A stretch of 64,000 nt of DNA from JAMHWF01 sp964371405 (lineage in GTDB: Bacteria > Pseudomonadota > Gammaproteobacteria > Burkholderiales > Burkholderiaceae_C), in NCBI GenBank assembly GCA_964371405.1, contig CAYJLV010000016.1:9428-73427 (forward strand), read 5' to 3'. This document shows, one piece after another, positions 28,936 to 37,323 of this stretch. How positions within the stretch are numbered: position 1 is the first letter of the stretch; each line of letters starts with the position of its first letter. The notes under the pieces were generated by a model. It ran no database searches. It had not been told where the DNA came from and saw only the letters and a program-made list of their open reading frames with translations. Position numbers and translations under genes: made by a program.

Positions 28936-30570
28936 ATGACGCAAACCATGACCGGCGGCGAAGCGATCGTCGACGCACTGCTGCGCCACGGCGTGCGGCA
29001 CCTGTTCGGCATCCCCGGGGTGCAGACCTACGGCCTGTTCGACGCGCTGCAGCGCGCGGGCGAGCGCATCCGCACGATCGGCGCACGCCACGAGCAGACC
29101 GCGGCCTACATGGCGTTCGGCTACGCCAAGTCGTCGGGGCGCGAAGGCGTCTATTCCGTCGTGCCGGGCCCGGGCGTGCTCAACACCGCCGCCGCGCTGT
29201 GCTCGGCCTACGGCGCGAGCGCGCCGGTGCTGTGCGTCACCGGCCAGGTACCGTCGGAGTTCATCGGCCGGGGCCTGGGCCACCTGCACGAGCTGCCCGA
29301 CCAGCTCGGCACGCTGCGCACCATCGTCAAGTGGGCCGCGCGCATCGCGCACCCGGCCGAGGCGCCGCGCCTCGTCGCCGACGCCTTCGCGCAGATGCGC
29401 ACCGGCCGGCCGCAGCCCGTCGCGCTCGAGATGCCGTGGGAGGTGTTCTCGCAGTCCGCGCCGGTGCAGCCGATCGAGCCGCCCGCCGCCTGGCCGAGGC
29501 CCGAGCCCGACCCCGACGCCATCGCGCGCGCCGCCGAGCTGCTGGCCAACGCGCGCAACCCGATGATCATGACGGGCAGCGGCGCGCAGCACGCCGCGGC
29601 CGAAGTGCGTGCGCTCGCCGAGCTGCTGCAGGCGCCCGCCGTGCCGTGGCGCGGCGGGCGCGGCGTCGTCGCCGAGGACACGCCGCTCGGGCTGACCTGC
29701 GCGTCGGGCTTCCAGCGCTGGGCCGACACCGACGTCGTCGTCGGCATCGGCTCGCGCCTGGAGCTGCAGTGGTCGCGCTGGCCGGCGCCGGCGCGCGGCC
29801 TGCCCAGGCTCGTGCTGATCGACATCGACCCGGCGCAGATGGCGCGGCTCAAGCCGGGCATCGGCATCGTCGCCGATGCACGCGACGCGACCGCCGCGCT
29901 CGTCGCCGAGCTCGAGCGGCGCGGCCACCGCGCGGCGTCGCGCAGCGACGAGTTCGAGGCGCTCAAGCGCCGCATGGCCGAGACGACGCAGGACATCCGG
30001 CCGCACCTCGACCATCTCGCCGCGATCCGCGCCGCGCTGCCGCGCGACGGCTTCTTCGTCGAGGAGATCTGCCAGGCGGGCTTCAGCTCCTACTTCGGCT
30101 TTCCGGTCTACGAGCCGCGCAGCTTCGTGACCTGCGGCTACCAGGGCACGCTCGGCTTCGGCTACCCGACGGCGCTCGGCGTCAAGGTCGCCAACCCCGG
30201 CAAGGCCGTGGTGTCGATCGCCGGCGACGGCGGCTTCATGTTCGGCGTGCAGGAGCTCGCGACCGCGGTGCAGTACGGCATCAACGTCGTCTCGATCGTG
30301 TTCGACAACGGCGCCTTCGGCAACGTCAGGCGCGACCAGGAGCAGCGCTTCGGCGGGCGCGTCATCGGCTCGGAGCTGCGCAACCCCGACTTCGTGAAGC
30401 TCGCCGAGAGCTTCGGCGTCACCGGCTGGCGCGCGCACTCGGCGGCCGAGCTGGGCGCGCTGACGAAGAAGGCGATCGAGCTCGACCGGCCGGTGCTGAT
30501 CCACGTGCCGGTCGACCGCGCCACCGAGGTGTCGCCGTGGAAGTACCTGATGCCGGCGCCGGCGAAGTGA
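28936..30570 (+). CDS. Thiamine diphosphate-dependent enzyme, acetolactate synthase/benzoylformate decarboxylase-like
   Basis: This 544-residue three-domain ThDP enzyme has RHEQTAAYMAFGYAKSSG (activating Glu and PYR domain), a middle nucleotide-binding-like domain (about 195-330), and the PP domain with IAGDGGFMFGVQELATA and VFDNGAFGN. It lacks the HH diad of its neighbour. Members with this look are annotated as acetolactate synthase-like carboligases or decarboxylases, but biosynthetic ilvB is usually paired with ilvN, which is absent here. It starts 82 bases after the decarboxylase gene, after CAGGAGA, so they are probably co-transcribed. The reaction is unknown. Confidence 0.85.
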   Translation: MTQTMTGGEAIVDALLRHGVRHLFGIPGVQTYGLFDALQRAGERIRTIGARHEQTAAYMAFGYAKSSGREGVYSVVPGPGVLNTAAALCSAYGASAPVLCVTGQVPSEFIGRGLGHLHELPDQLGTLRTIVKWAARIAHPAEAPRLVADAFAQMRTGRPQPVALEMPWEVFSQSAPVQPIEPPAAWPRPEPDPDAIARAAELLANARNPMIMTGSGAQHAAAEVRALAELLQAPAVPWRGGRGVVAEDTPLGLTCASGFQRWADTDVVVGIGSRLELQWSRWPAPARGLPRLVLIDIDPAQMARLKPGIGIVADARDATAALVAELERRGHRAASRSDEFEALKRRMAETTQDIRPHLDHLAAIRAALPRDGFFVEEICQAGFSSYFGFPVYEPRSFVTCGYQGTLGFGYPTALGVKVANPGKAVVSIAGDGGFMFGVQELATAVQYGINVVSIVFDNGAFGNVRRDQEQRFGGRVIGSELRNPDFVKLAESFGVTGWRAHSAAELGALTKKAIELDRPVLIHVPVDRATEVSPWKYLMPAPAK

Positions 30571-30696
30571 ACTCCGAAACCCCGCACCACGAACAACGAG
30601 GCAAGGGCGCGAGAGGGCGACGAGGATGCGCCGTTGCCGACCCCGCGCCAGGAAGCACACAGGCCGCGCATCAAGCCCGGGGCTTCGCAGGACCGA

Positions 30697-30936
30697 CTAC
30701 TGCGGCCGCAACTCGACCCCCGTGCCGGCAACTCGCATCGCGCCGTCGCGCCCTATCTCGACGAGTCGTCCGTCGTCGAGCCGGTATTCCGAGATGCCGG
30801 TCGGCTCCCAGTGCTCGCGGCCGTCGGTCGTGATCGTCTCGTCGCGAACCATCTGCTCGTAGGCGCAGACCTTGTAGCTCGCGCCGTCGGAGCCGCGCGC
30901 GTTGAACGATTCGAGCAAGTGCAGCGTGCGTTGCAT
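30697..30936 (-). CDS. Small conserved-looking protein, unknown function
   Basis: This 79-residue cytoplasmic protein carries HLLESFNARGSDGASYKVC, a YEQMVRD helix and GISEYRLDDGRLVEI. It looks like a compact beta-rich protein; I do not recognise a family. The ATG has a very strong Shine-Dalgarno (GAAGGAGG), which supports translation. It lies 214 bases downstream of the LysR gene on the same strand and converges with the ThDP genes. Confidence 0.6.
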   Translation of the reverse strand: MQRTLHLLESFNARGSDGASYKVCAYEQMVRDETITTDGREHWEPTGISEYRLDDGRLVEIGRDGAMRVAGTGVELRPQ

Positions 30937-31150
30937 GGGGTGTTCCTCCTTCGCTGGATCGGCAGCGGCCAGCGTAGAGCGTCCGCGCGACGCCGGCAAG
31001 CCACCGCATCGCGGGCAGGGGCATCGCGACGGGGCATTGCGCGTGCTTCGTCGGCGGCCATGCAGGCGGCTGCCGTCATCGAGGCGCCGGGCCGGCACGA
31101 CGCGCGACCTGCCGGCGCTGCGGAGACCCGATGCGCAGTGTGAGCAGGCC

Positions 31151-32089
31151 CTAGGAACGAGCCGGCGCTTCGTGCGGTGCCGAGCCGCGGGCCGCGACGG
31201 TGCGCAGCGTCTCGAGGAACGTCTTGCACAGCGGCGGCATCTCCTGCTGCGCGCGGTAGACGATGGCGACGTTCCACGAGGGCATGTCGGACTGCATGTC
31301 GATCGGCGACAGGCTGCGCCGCAGCGTCGGGTCGAGCAGCATCCGGTGGGGCAGCAGCGTCACGTAGTCGCCGCGCTCGATGAGCGAGCGCAGGCAGGTG
31401 AACGACGAGCACTCGATCGTGCTGCGCGGCGGCTCCAGGCCGGCGGTGATGAAGGTCTGCTCGAAGACGTCGCGACCGCTGCGCCCGCGCCGGTAGATCA
31501 CCCAGTCGGCCGACAGCAGCTCGGCCAGCGTCATGCGCCGCCGCTCGAGCGGATGGCCGGCGCGCACGGCGGGCACGACACGGTCCTTGACGAGAATCTC
31601 GAACGACACCGTCTCGTCCTCGATCCAGTCGGCGACGAGGCAGACGGCGAAGTCGAAGTCGCCCTTGCGCACCTTCAGCAGCACTTCCGGGTAGACGCCC
31701 TCGAAGAGCTGCAGCGTCGCCTTCGGCCGGAGCTTCTTGAACTCGATCACGGCGCGCGGCAACAGCGAGGTTGCGACGGTGGGCGACGCGGCGATGCGCA
31801 CTTCGCCGCTGCCCAGGCCGAGCAGGTCGTCGATGTCGTTGCGCGCCTCGCGCAGCTCGCTCTCGATCGTCATCGCGCGTGCGATCAGCGCGCGGCCCGC
31901 GTTCGTCGGCACCACGCCTTGCGCCGTGCGCTGCAGCAGCTCGACGCCGATCGACTGCTCGAGCTGCTGGATGCTCTTGGTGATCGACGACTGCGACAGG
32001 AACAGCTGCCGCGCCGCCTGTCGCAGGCTGCCGGCCTCGGTCACGGCGACGAGGTGGCGCAACTGGCTGAGCTTCAACGGCGCCGTCAT
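31151..32089 (-). CDS. LysR family transcriptional regulator
   Basis: This 312-residue LTTR has an N-terminal HTH (residues 5-64: LSQLRHLVAVTEAGSLRQAA, LFLSQSSITKSIQQLEQSIG, LLQRTAQGVVPT) and a substrate-binding domain with EVRIAASPTV and GHPLERRRM. It is the last gene of the molybdenum/AOR operon (18 bases after the Mo enzyme). That is unusual, because LTTRs are normally divergent from their targets; here it would be expressed together with the pathway. Effector unknown. Confidence 0.92.
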   Translation of the reverse strand: MTAPLKLSQLRHLVAVTEAGSLRQAARQLFLSQSSITKSIQQLEQSIGVELLQRTAQGVVPTNAGRALIARAMTIESELREARNDIDDLLGLGSGEVRIAASPTVATSLLPRAVIEFKKLRPKATLQLFEGVYPEVLLKVRKGDFDFAVCLVADWIEDETVSFEILVKDRVVPAVRAGHPLERRRMTLAELLSADWVIYRRGRSGRDVFEQTFITAGLEPPRSTIECSSFTCLRSLIERGDYVTLLPHRMLLDPTLRRSLSPIDMQSDMPSWNVAIVYRAQQEMPPLCKTFLETLRTVAARGSAPHEAPARS

Positions 32090-32107
32090 GACCCTGCTCC
32101 GGTTCGG

Positions 32108-34285
32108 TCAGGCCGGCTGCGGCTCCACCCGAGCGATGCGGCACAGCAGGCCGCGCAGATGATACGTCCCCATCGCCGGGTCGTAGGGCGGGCCGTTGCG
32201 CGTCAGCACGTTGGCGTTGGAGCGCCAGACGCCGTGGTCGGGGCTCTTGTCCTCGGGGAACCACCAGCCGTGCTCGACGTGGATGACGCGCGGATCGATC
32301 CCCGGCGTGATCTTGGCCTTCTGCTCGATGCGTCCGCGCAGCGTCTCGATCCACACCCAGTCGCCATTGGCGATGCCGTGCGCCTTGGCGGTGTCGGGGT
32401 GCAGCTCGACCAGCGGGTTCGGATGCGCGCGGCGCAACGCGCGCAGCTGCCGGTGCTCCGAGTTGAAGAAGAACGGTATGCGCGCGCCCGACGTGAGCAC
32501 GAGCGGAAAGTCCTCGGCCACTTCGGGCGTGGCCAGCGGGCTCTCGGGCGGCTCCTCGTAGTAGGGCAGCGGGTCGTAGCCCATCTCCTCGAGGCGCGTC
32601 GAATAGAGCTCGATCTTGCCGGTCGGCGTCTTGAAGCCCTTGTCCTTGTACTTGTGAAAGCGCATCGGCATCGAATGGAAACCCTGCTTGCGCAGCGTGT
32701 CGAGGTCGATGCCGCAGCCGCGCTCGAGCAGGTCCTGCAGCACGACGTCGACGTCTTCCGTGCCCACCGGCAGCTTCATGCGCCGCGCCAGGTCGACGAA
32801 GATCTCTTCGTCGGAGCGGCACTCGCCGATGCGCACCGACTTGCGCTGCGCCAGCACGACGTTGCCGGCGATCGTCGGCAGCCCGGCGAGCTGGTCGAGC
32901 TCGGGCCACGACGCGGCGGGCAGCACGATGTCGGCGAGCTCGCAGGTCGGCGTCATGAACAGGTCGGCGACGACGAGCAGATCGAGCTTCATCAGCGCTT
33001 CATGGGCTTCCTTGGCGTTGCCGAAGGTCGTCAGCGTGTTGTTGCCGAACACCATGAACGCCTTGACGGGGTACGGCACGCCTTCGCGCATCGCCTGCAC
33101 CAGCGTCGGGATGTGCGCCGCCGGCAGGTCGGCACCCTCGCCCGAGAGCATCTTGAAGCGGTCGGCGCCGAGGCGCTTGGCGTTCATCTCAGGCGCCAGG
33201 TTCTCGATCAGGCTCGGGAAGCGCCCCAGCCCCTTCATGCCGAAGACCCATCCGCCGGGCACGTCGACGTTGCCCGTCAGCGCCGGCAGCATCGAGATTG
33301 CGCGGATGGTCTGGATGCAGTTGGGCGTGTGCTCGATGGCGCAGCCCCACTCCATCATCGACGGCTTCGTCGCCGCATAGAGGCGCGCCGCCTCGCGAAT
33401 CTTGGCCGCCGGCACCCAGGTGATCGGCTCGGCCCACTCGGGCGTATGCGGGCGCACGCGCTCGGCGAGCGCGTCCAGGCCGTGCGTCCAGTCGCGCACG
33501 AAGTCTTCGTCGTAGAGCTTCTCCTCGATGACGACATTGAGCATCGCCAGCGCCAGCGCATCGTCGGTGCCGGGGCGAAGCTGCAGCCAGACGTCGGCCT
33601 CGGCGGCGAGTTGCGTGCGGCGCGGGTCGACGACGATCGTCTTGGGCTTGCCGGCCAGCGAGTCGCGCACCACGAAGCGCGTCTCGCCGTCGGGCCCCGA
33701 GTTCAGCGGGTTGTGGCCCCAGTAGAGGATGCACTCGGGCTTGGTGCCGCTGGTGAAGTCGTTGACCGCGAATTCGCCGAAGGTCAGCAGCATCGTGTTG
33801 ATGCGCGGATGGAAGCACTGCGCGAAGCCCGGCTCGCACCAGTTCGGCGTGCCCAGCGCGTGGCCGAAGCGCGACACCCAGCGGATGTGGTGGCGGCCGG
33901 TGCCGGTGCCCATCGCGATCGCCTCGGCGCCGTGCTCGTCCTTGATCTTCTGCAGCTTGACGGCGATCTCGTCGAGCGCCTCGTCCCACGTGATGCGTTC
34001 CCACTGGCCGCTGCCGCGCGGGCCGGTGCGGCGCATCGGGTACTGGAGCCGGTCGGGGTGGTAGACGAGGTCGAGCGTCGACGTGCCGATCGGGCAGAGA
34101 CGCCCCTTGTTGAGCGGCGACGCGCGGTCACCCTCGACCTTGATCAGCCGGCCTTCGCTCACGTGCAGGTTGACGCCGCAGCCGCCGTGGCAGCTGCGGC
34201 ACACGCTCTTGATGATCTCGACGGGCGCGCCGGGCGCGGCGCCGTCCTGCGTCGCGGCGTCGATCGTCGCTTCGGTGGTGGTCAT
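32108..34285 (-). CDS. Molybdopterin oxidoreductase with Cys metal ligand (formate dehydrogenase/acetylene hydratase-like)
   Basis: This 725-residue DMSO-reductase superfamily enzyme has an N-terminal [4Fe-4S] site (CRSCHGGCGV then GRLCPIG), VVDPRRTQLAAEADVWLQLRPG, and the C-terminal dinucleotide-binding domain with HPDTAKAHGIANGDWVWIET. In the active-site region PNWCEPGFAQCFHPR a Cys is the likely Mo/W ligand. This excludes the Ser type (DMSO reductase) and the Asp type (nitrate reductase) and fits the FDH, Nap and acetylene hydratase branch. There is no Tat signal, so it is cytoplasmic and probably soluble. No electron-transfer subunit follows it. It is sixth among the eight genes of the operon, 38 bases from the MoaD-like gene. 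The reaction is unassigned. Confidence 0.88.
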   Translation of the reverse strand: MTTTEATIDAATQDGAAPGAPVEIIKSVCRSCHGGCGVNLHVSEGRLIKVEGDRASPLNKGRLCPIGTSTLDLVYHPDRLQYPMRRTGPRGSGQWERITWDEALDEIAVKLQKIKDEHGAEAIAMGTGTGRHHIRWVSRFGHALGTPNWCEPGFAQCFHPRINTMLLTFGEFAVNDFTSGTKPECILYWGHNPLNSGPDGETRFVVRDSLAGKPKTIVVDPRRTQLAAEADVWLQLRPGTDDALALAMLNVVIEEKLYDEDFVRDWTHGLDALAERVRPHTPEWAEPITWVPAAKIREAARLYAATKPSMMEWGCAIEHTPNCIQTIRAISMLPALTGNVDVPGGWVFGMKGLGRFPSLIENLAPEMNAKRLGADRFKMLSGEGADLPAAHIPTLVQAMREGVPYPVKAFMVFGNNTLTTFGNAKEAHEALMKLDLLVVADLFMTPTCELADIVLPAASWPELDQLAGLPTIAGNVVLAQRKSVRIGECRSDEEIFVDLARRMKLPVGTEDVDVVLQDLLERGCGIDLDTLRKQGFHSMPMRFHKYKDKGFKTPTGKIELYSTRLEEMGYDPLPYYEEPPESPLATPEVAEDFPLVLTSGARIPFFFNSEHRQLRALRRAHPNPLVELHPDTAKAHGIANGDWVWIETLRGRIEQKAKITPGIDPRVIHVEHGWWFPEDKSPDHGVWRSNANVLTRNGPPYDPAMGTYHLRGLLCRIARVEPQPA

Positions 34286-34323
34286 GCTCGTACGTTCCTT
34301 CGAATGGGGTGACTGGGGCGCGG

Positions 34324-34554
34324 CTAGCCGGCGCCGATCGGCGGGTGGACGATCACGCGATCGCCGTTGCTGACGCAGGCATCGAACAGCGACACCAGCT
34401 CGCCGTTGACGGCGGCAATCGCAACCTCACCCGTGGGCACGTCGAGACGGTGCAGCACCGTCGCCAGCGGCGTCGATTCCGGCACGTCGATCTCGACGGT
34501 CGGGCGGCGCCCGGGGACGTACCAGCTCAGATGGGCTCCGAGGTGGATGCGCAC
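34324..34554 (-). CDS. MoaD/ThiS-like ubiquitin-fold protein
   Basis: This 76-residue beta-grasp protein begins with GTG and has VEIDVPESTPLATVLHRLDV, IAAVNGELV and VIVHPPIGAG at the C-terminus. The fold pattern matches MoaD/ThiS sulfur carriers; the end is Gly-Ala-Gly rather than the usual Gly-Gly, so thiocarboxylate formation is not assured. Its gene starts 3 bases after the AOR stop, an arrangement seen in many AOR operons, where it may serve tungstopterin assembly or maturation. Confidence 0.8.
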   Translation of the reverse strand: MRIHLGAHLSWYVPGRRPTVEIDVPESTPLATVLHRLDVPTGEVAIAAVNGELVSLFDACVSNGDRVIVHPPIGAG

Positions 34555-34557
34555 GGC

Positions 34558-36471
34558 TCAGGCTCCCGCCAGGTCGGCGACCCACTCGATGTCGAGCGCG
34601 CGCAGGCGCGCGCGCGTCGGCTCGCCGGTGCGCTGATCCCAGCCCTTGATGCGGTACAGCTCGGCGATCGTGCGCTCGAACTCGGTGCGGTCGATGCCGA
34701 CGCCGGCCATCGGCCCGGCGGGCAGCGGCTCGAAGATCCGCTCGGGCAGCCGGTCCTCGGCGGCGCCGATGCCTTCGCGCAGGTTGAAGGCGCGCGCCAG
34801 GTTGGTCGCGCGCTCGCCGATCTGCAGCAGGTCGTCGAGCGTCAGATCCCAGCCGGTGGCGGCGCGCGTCGCGGCGAGCACTTCGTCGATCTGGATGAAC
34901 GAGCGCGGCGCCGGGCCGAAGAAGCACAGGCCGATGACCTTGCCGACGCTCGACCAGTTCTCGAGGATGGCGTAGTTGCGCGCCTTGCGCGGCCCCAGCT
35001 CGCGCGAAGGCAGGCACTCGACGCCCAGCGGCGCCGCAGCCTTGAACGACACCGACTCGGGGTTGGCGAGCATCGTGTCGTGCACCGCATAGAGGTGGTC
35101 GGCACCGGCCTCGCCGATCGCATAGCCGAGCCCGACGCTGACCTTGCCGCGCGGGTCGTGCATCGGCAGCTCCTGGCCCTTGACGTGGATCGCGTAGCGC
35201 TCGGCGCCGCGGCCGATGCGCGCCGCCGCCGCGCGCGTGCCGAGCGCGAGCAGTTCGCCCAGGCCGGGCGCGCGGCGCGCGATCAGGTCGATCGCCTGCA
35301 GCATTGCGTCGGCGTTGCCGAAGCGCAGCTCGAGGCCGCCGGTGTCGTGCAGCCCGATCAGCCCGTGCTCGAAGCATTCCATTGCGAAGGCGATCGTCGA
35401 CGCCGTCGAGATCGTGTCGAGCACGTGGCGGTTGCACAGCTCGTTGGCCTTGGCCACGGCCTTCAGGTCGTCGATGCCGCAATAGCCGCCGAAGCCCTGC
35501 AGCGTCTCGTACTCGGGGCCGCCGTAGACCTTGTCGACGCGGCGGCTCTCGTCGGGCGAGTCGACTGCGACCTCGCGCTTGCACTTGATCGCGCAGGCCT
35601 GGCAGGTGCCGCGGCCGACCAGGATGTCGCGCTCGTAGGCGGCCCAGTTGACGCTCTCGACGCCCTCGAACACGCCTTCGCGGAAGTTGCGCGTCGGCAG
35701 CATGCCGGCCGTGTTGAGCACATCGACCAGCCCCGGCGTGCCCTTGTCCTGCAGGTCCCAGGCCTGCGGGTGGTCCTTGACGCGGCGCGTCAGCGTCTTG
35801 CCGATCTCCGACAGCGCCGGCGCATCGTGCGCGTCCTTGACGTAGCGGCGCTTGCCGCGCACAGCGATCGCGCGCAGGTTCTTCGAGCCCATCACGGCGC
35901 CCATGCCGGTGCGGCCGTTGAAGTGGCGCAGCTCGTTGGTGAGCGCGGCGTAGCGCACGCCGTTCTCGCCGGCGCGGCCGATCTGCAGCACGCGCACGTA
36001 TGGATCGCCGAGCCCGGCGCGGATCGCGTCCTGCACTTCGTGCGCGTCGCGGCCCCACAGCGCCGCCGCGTCGCGCAGTTCGACCTGGTCGTCGCGGATC
36101 CACAGCCACTGCGGGCGCGCGGCCCGGCCGGTGACGACGATGGCGTCCCAGCCTGCGGACTTCAGCTCGGGGCCCCAGTAGCCGCCCGCTTCCGACTCGC
36201 CGTAGCCGCCGGTCAGCGGCGAGCGCGCGGCGACGGTGAAGCGGCTCGCCGTCGACATCGGTGCGCCGGTCAGCAGGCCGTTGGCGAACACGAGCACGTT
36301 GTCGGGGGCGAGCGCGTCAGTGCCGGGCGGCAACTCGCGCAACAACAGGTAGGCCGCCAGCGCCTTGCCGCCGGGGTAGAGGCGACAGGTCCGGGCATCG
36401 AGCGTCTCGACGCCGACGCTGCCGCTCGAGAGGTCGACGCGCAGGATCCGGGCCTGATTGCCGTGGGCCAT
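34558..36471 (-). CDS. Aldehyde:ferredoxin oxidoreductase (tungsten enzyme, AOR family)
   Basis: This 637-residue enzyme belongs to the bis-tungstopterin family. It has the N-terminal beta domain with YPGGKALAAYLL, the cluster motif C290-x2-C293-x3-C297 in TCQACAIKCKR with the fourth Cys at 516 in VIGLCFFG, GGPEYETLQGFGGYCG, and MHDPRGKVSVGLGYAIGEAGADH (pterin region, spread along the sequence). AORs reversibly oxidise aldehydes to acids and are oxygen-sensitive, so anaerobic use is likely. No ferredoxin or flavoprotein AOR subunit (as in Aromatoleum) is adjacent; the Fe-S subunit of the transhydroxylase-like enzyme is four genes upstream. Confidence 0.93.
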   Translation of the reverse strand: MAHGNQARILRVDLSSGSVGVETLDARTCRLYPGGKALAAYLLLRELPPGTDALAPDNVLVFANGLLTGAPMSTASRFTVAARSPLTGGYGESEAGGYWGPELKSAGWDAIVVTGRAARPQWLWIRDDQVELRDAAALWGRDAHEVQDAIRAGLGDPYVRVLQIGRAGENGVRYAALTNELRHFNGRTGMGAVMGSKNLRAIAVRGKRRYVKDAHDAPALSEIGKTLTRRVKDHPQAWDLQDKGTPGLVDVLNTAGMLPTRNFREGVFEGVESVNWAAYERDILVGRGTCQACAIKCKREVAVDSPDESRRVDKVYGGPEYETLQGFGGYCGIDDLKAVAKANELCNRHVLDTISTASTIAFAMECFEHGLIGLHDTGGLELRFGNADAMLQAIDLIARRAPGLGELLALGTRAAAARIGRGAERYAIHVKGQELPMHDPRGKVSVGLGYAIGEAGADHLYAVHDTMLANPESVSFKAAAPLGVECLPSRELGPRKARNYAILENWSSVGKVIGLCFFGPAPRSFIQIDEVLAATRAATGWDLTLDDLLQIGERATNLARAFNLREGIGAAEDRLPERIFEPLPAGPMAGVGIDRTEFERTIAELYRIKGWDQRTGEPTRARLRALDIEWVADLAGA

Positions 36472-36498
36472 GGCGAGTCGACCTCGCTGCCTTGCGGG

Positions 36499-36852
36499 TC
36501 AGGCCTGGTCGGCGACTTCGGGCACGACGAGATGGAACAGCTTGAGCTCGCTGCCCGCGTCGGGGACGATGGCGGCCAGCTCGTCCGGGCCGACGTAGAC
36601 GCCGGCGCCCTTGGCGACCGGGTAGGTCTTGCCGTTGAGCGCGACGACGCCGCGCCCTTCCATCAGGTAGACCAGTTCATGCGTCTTGCCCCGCGGCGCG
36701 GCTTCGAGGCTGTCGCCGGCCTTGAGCCAGCGCAGCGTCGCCAGCACGTTCTTGGCGCCGCACAGCGCGGGGTTCAGCACTTCGGCGGCTTCGCCCTGGC
36801 CGGGGATGCGGACGCGGGCGCAGTCGCCCGTCTTGATGAAGGTGGTGGACAT
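36499..36852 (-). CDS. Small cupin protein with incomplete metal site
   Basis: This 117-residue single-cupin protein shows AAPRGKTHELVYLMEGRGVVALNGKTYPVAKGAGVY (split across two strands). The usual HxH...E...H metal motif is reduced to one His in THE, so a catalytic metal is doubtful. It may bind substrate or stabilise an enzyme. It lies 37 bases after the second cupin and 27 bases before the AOR gene. Confidence 0.82.
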   Translation of the reverse strand: MSTTFIKTGDCARVRIPGQGEAAEVLNPALCGAKNVLATLRWLKAGDSLEAAPRGKTHELVYLMEGRGVVALNGKTYPVAKGAGVYVGPDELAAIVPDAGSELKLFHLVVPEVADQA

Positions 36853-36889
36853 GGAGATTTCCTCGGGTTCGTGGGTCGGGCGCGGCGGG

Positions 36890-37303
36890 TCAGCTCTGGA
36901 CCCAGATCTTTCCGTCGACCTTCTCCCACAGCAGGTCGTCGGGCGTGCCGTCGAGGATCGTGGTCTGGAAGCGGTTGGGCGCCTGGAACTCGAAGTAGAA
37001 GAGCGGCGTCTTCGAACGCAGGCGGTGCTTCTCCTCGGCCGGGATGAACACCATGTCGCCGGGGCCGACGTCGCGGATGCCCTCGGACGTCTCGACGGTG
37101 GCGTCGCCTTCCATGATGAAGTAGAAGTGCTCGCAGTTCTTGTGGAAGTGGTACGGCGACGCCGCGCCCTTCGCATAGCGCATGATCCCGGCGAGCATGT
37201 GGTTGACGTCGCTCAGCTCCTTGCTGACGAAGAAGACGCGCTCGCGACCGGGGACGGTCGACACGAGCTTGGGCAGTTCGTTCTCGTTGAAGATGTAGGC
37301 CAT
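36890..37303 (-). CDS. Cupin protein with intact metal-binding motif
   Basis: This 137-residue single-cupin protein has YHFHKNCEHFYFIMEG, with HxH and Glu, and then GDMVFIPAEEKHRLRS supplying the last His. A metal-dependent isomerase or dioxygenase-type or non-catalytic binding role is possible. It follows the Fe-S subunit gene after 20 bases and precedes the other cupin, so the operon encodes two unequal cupins. Function unknown. Confidence 0.86.
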   Translation of the reverse strand: MAYIFNENELPKLVSTVPGRERVFFVSKELSDVNHMLAGIMRYAKGAASPYHFHKNCEHFYFIMEGDATVETSEGIRDVGPGDMVFIPAEEKHRLRSKTPLFYFEFQAPNRFQTTILDGTPDDLLWEKVDGKIWVQS

Positions 37304-37323
37304 GGTGGACTCCTCCTTCGCTT

